Positions 13,249 to 14,725 of a stretch of 14,725 nt of DNA are shown here, piece by piece (position 1 is the stretch's first letter; each line of letters starts with the position of its first letter). The stretch lies in NCBI GenBank assembly GCA_039029935.1, contig JBCCFC010000178.1, positions 1-14,725 on the forward strand, given 5' to 3'. Position numbers and translations under genes: made by a program. The DNA is from G039029935 sp039029935. Its GTDB lineage: Bacteria > Chloroflexota > Anaerolineae > Caldilineales > Caldilineaceae. A model generated the notes under the pieces. The model did no database searches and was not told where the DNA came from. It was given only the letters and a program-made list of their open reading frames with translations.

Positions 13249-14725
13249 CTATTTGATTACTGCTTCATCTAACTCTTTTGGTATCCATGATTCAGGTATC
13301 AAGGCTTGACCGTCTTGCCAAACTTCTATAATACTGTTTTGGAATCTATCATTACTAAGCAGGTTGGCGTGTTCGAGAATGATGATTTGCAAGTTTTGCT
13401 CAAGTGATTCACATACATCAAATAAGAATTCAAACATTCTTTCCGCAGCTTCCATATCTGCGGTACGCTTACGTTGAGAATCACCGCTCTCCTCATTTGG
13501 ATAATACACCTGAGCTGGTTGATCTAAAATGATAAAATTTGGAACTGGTAGATTTTGGTCTATAAAATGTTTATGTAAAGCAAGTAGGGTAATCAGGTGG
13601 CATCCAAGCCAATTTGACCGGCCACCCATCCTTTCCATTTCAATACGCTCCCCCGAAAATTTATCAACTTTAACTGTCAGTTTTTTAGCATCAAATTTGT
13701 ATGAACCTTTATGCTCTAAATCTAATCTATTATTGGCCCAGTCACTCATGGTGCTCCCAATCGCATTTAGAATTCTTTCTTTTCTTTTTTCGCTGTCATT
13801 TTTATCGAATTCGTCCTGATATATTGCTATTCTTTCTTTTGTCTCTTGTATTTCTTGGTTCAGCTCTGATGATGGTGAAATAGGCTTCAACATGCGTAGA
13901 TATAGACCAATTTGAGCGACGACGCGTTGTGTTTGATTATTCGTTTCAAGGATGTTTTGGATTAAATTCTCATGCTCAACTTGGCTTGCTAAGGCAGTTT
14001 TAATCTCTTGTTGCTTATCAGCAATTCGGCTTTTGATTAGGTCTGATTTACTTTGCAGATAGGCTAGATGCTCATTCAGTTTTGGTAGTTCTCGTCGTTC
14101 AGTATCTAAATTTTGTTGCAAATCTTGCAGAGCATCTTTCATTTTGAAGAATGGTGGTTGAGTGCCTAGTGGTGAATAGCATAATGGGCAGGCGTTATCA
14201 AATAATCCACCTTGGTTATTAAACAAGTTGATAGACTCTAGTCGTAGATGTTGCTCGGTTACTGCATCTGAATAGCCTTCAGATGCTTGTATAAATGATT
14301 TTACGGAGCTAATCTCTTCTTGATTTTGGCGAAGTTCTTGTCTTAAAGAGTATAGTTCATCACGTAATATGGGTAATGTTTCATTACTAATTGTGGGAGC
14401 GATTGATGACTGCCAATCTTGAGTTTGCTCAAAAATCGAGATAATGTTTTCATCTGTTTCAGCAGGGTCGATAAGCCCAACCTCTTGACCTTCGTAAAGC
14501 AGGCTTTGACCTATTTGAATTGTATTTTGGCGCAGCTTTTCCGCTTGATTGAATTCTTTGTTGAGTTCACTTAAACGCTCCTTTTCAGCATGCAATTGGT
14601 GCTTAATTTGTAAATCTATCTGAGTTACAGCCCCAAGATAGAAAGCAAAAAACTCATCCCGTATTACAGAGTTCCGTAATATATTTTGCTTTCGGAATAG
14701 GAGTTGATTATTTGCAATTATCGTC
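13249..14725 (-). CDS. DUF3732-type ABC ATPase of an ABC-3C defence system (partial, 5' end outside)
   Basis: The frame is open to the window edge, so about 491 residues of a longer protein are seen. A TTG at 14595 is only an internal codon; upstream sequence RNSVIRDEFFAFYLGAVTQI clearly belongs to it. The middle is long coiled coil (about 14590-13800) broken by DNACPLCYS, a Rad50-like zinc-hook CPxC at 14179-14190. The C-terminal ATPase half has the variant ABC signature MGGRSNWLG (13629-13603), Walker B FIILDQP (13536-13516) and the late NLQIIILEHAN strand. The Walker A lies outside. MGGRSNWLG-HL and LDQPAQVYYP are hallmarks of DUF3732, the ABC protein of 'ABC-three-component' systems thought to act in antiviral defence. 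In such operons the effector and middle component precede the ATPase, so they should lie beyond 14725. vapBC follows after 11 bases. Confidence 0.8.
   Translation of the reverse strand, partial: TIIANNQLLFRKQNILRNSVIRDEFFAFYLGAVTQIDLQIKHQLHAEKERLSELNKEFNQAEKLRQNTIQIGQSLLYEGQEVGLIDPAETDENIISIFEQTQDWQSSIAPTISNETLPILRDELYSLRQELRQNQEEISSVKSFIQASEGYSDAVTEQHLRLESINLFNNQGGLFDNACPLCYSPLGTQPPFFKMKDALQDLQQNLDTERRELPKLNEHLAYLQSKSDLIKSRIADKQQEIKTALASQVEHENLIQNILETNNQTQRVVAQIGLYLRMLKPISPSSELNQEIQETKERIAIYQDEFDKNDSEKRKERILNAIGSTMSDWANNRLDLEHKGSYKFDAKKLTVKVDKFSGERIEMERMGGRSNWLGCHLITLLALHKHFIDQNLPVPNFIILDQPAQVYYPNEESGDSQRKRTADMEAAERMFEFLFDVCESLEQNLQIIILEHANLLSNDRFQNSIIEVWQDGQALIPESWIPKELDEAVIK

Overview
The window looks like accessory DNA from a free-living environmental bacterium with medium G+C. 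I favour a Chloroflexota-like lineage, at low confidence. The reasons are a Gly-rich-loop Ser/Thr kinase fragment of a type common there, several phytanoyl-CoA-type dioxygenases beside glycan-degrading genes, and a cyanobacterial/Chloroflexota-style VapBC pair. No rRNA, tRNA or CRISPR array was seen. Almost every gene reads on the minus strand; only the cytochrome P450 is on plus.

Layout. 1-464: the start of an unidentified gene (possibly asparagine-synthetase-like) preceded in frame by a broken Ser/Thr kinase N-lobe. 465-815: non-coding, with a dispersed hairpin repeat and four heptamers at 11-base spacing that look like an OmpR/PhoB-type operator. 816-3325: a heparinase II/III-family lyase coupled to a phytanoyl-CoA dioxygenase (PhyH) family enzyme. 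3326-3822: non-coding, with a second copy of the hairpin repeat. 3823-5166: a GH50/agarase-like (beta/alpha)8 protein, divergent from a P450 at 5509-6897. 6956-8387: a gene graveyard. It holds a GH32 fragment, the end of an acyl-CoA thioesterase/BAAT-type gene, and a second PhyH gene split by a 225-base MITE-like element. 8381-12484: a catabolic operon containing a Zn alcohol dehydrogenase, an arabinose/fucose-isomerase-like enzyme, an unknown 121-residue protein, a 38-codon ORF and a nucleoside hydrolase, with the split PhyH at its end. 12564-14725: an AT-richer defence-type segment with VapC, VapB and the ABC-3C/DUF3732 ATPase, which is cut by the window edge.

How the genes may work together. 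The sugar genes (lyase, GH50-like protein, isomerase, nucleoside hydrolase, alcohol dehydrogenase) and the oxidative genes (P450, two PhyH) fit a locus for breaking down a modified, perhaps O-methylated, polysaccharide or glycoside. That is inference. The best directly visible results are the MITE-like insertion, whose removal with one copy of its 4-base target duplication restores the PhyH reading frame exactly, the mosaic of gene fragments beside it, the 11-base phased operator-like repeats, and the partial ABC-3C system joined to a toxin-antitoxin pair.
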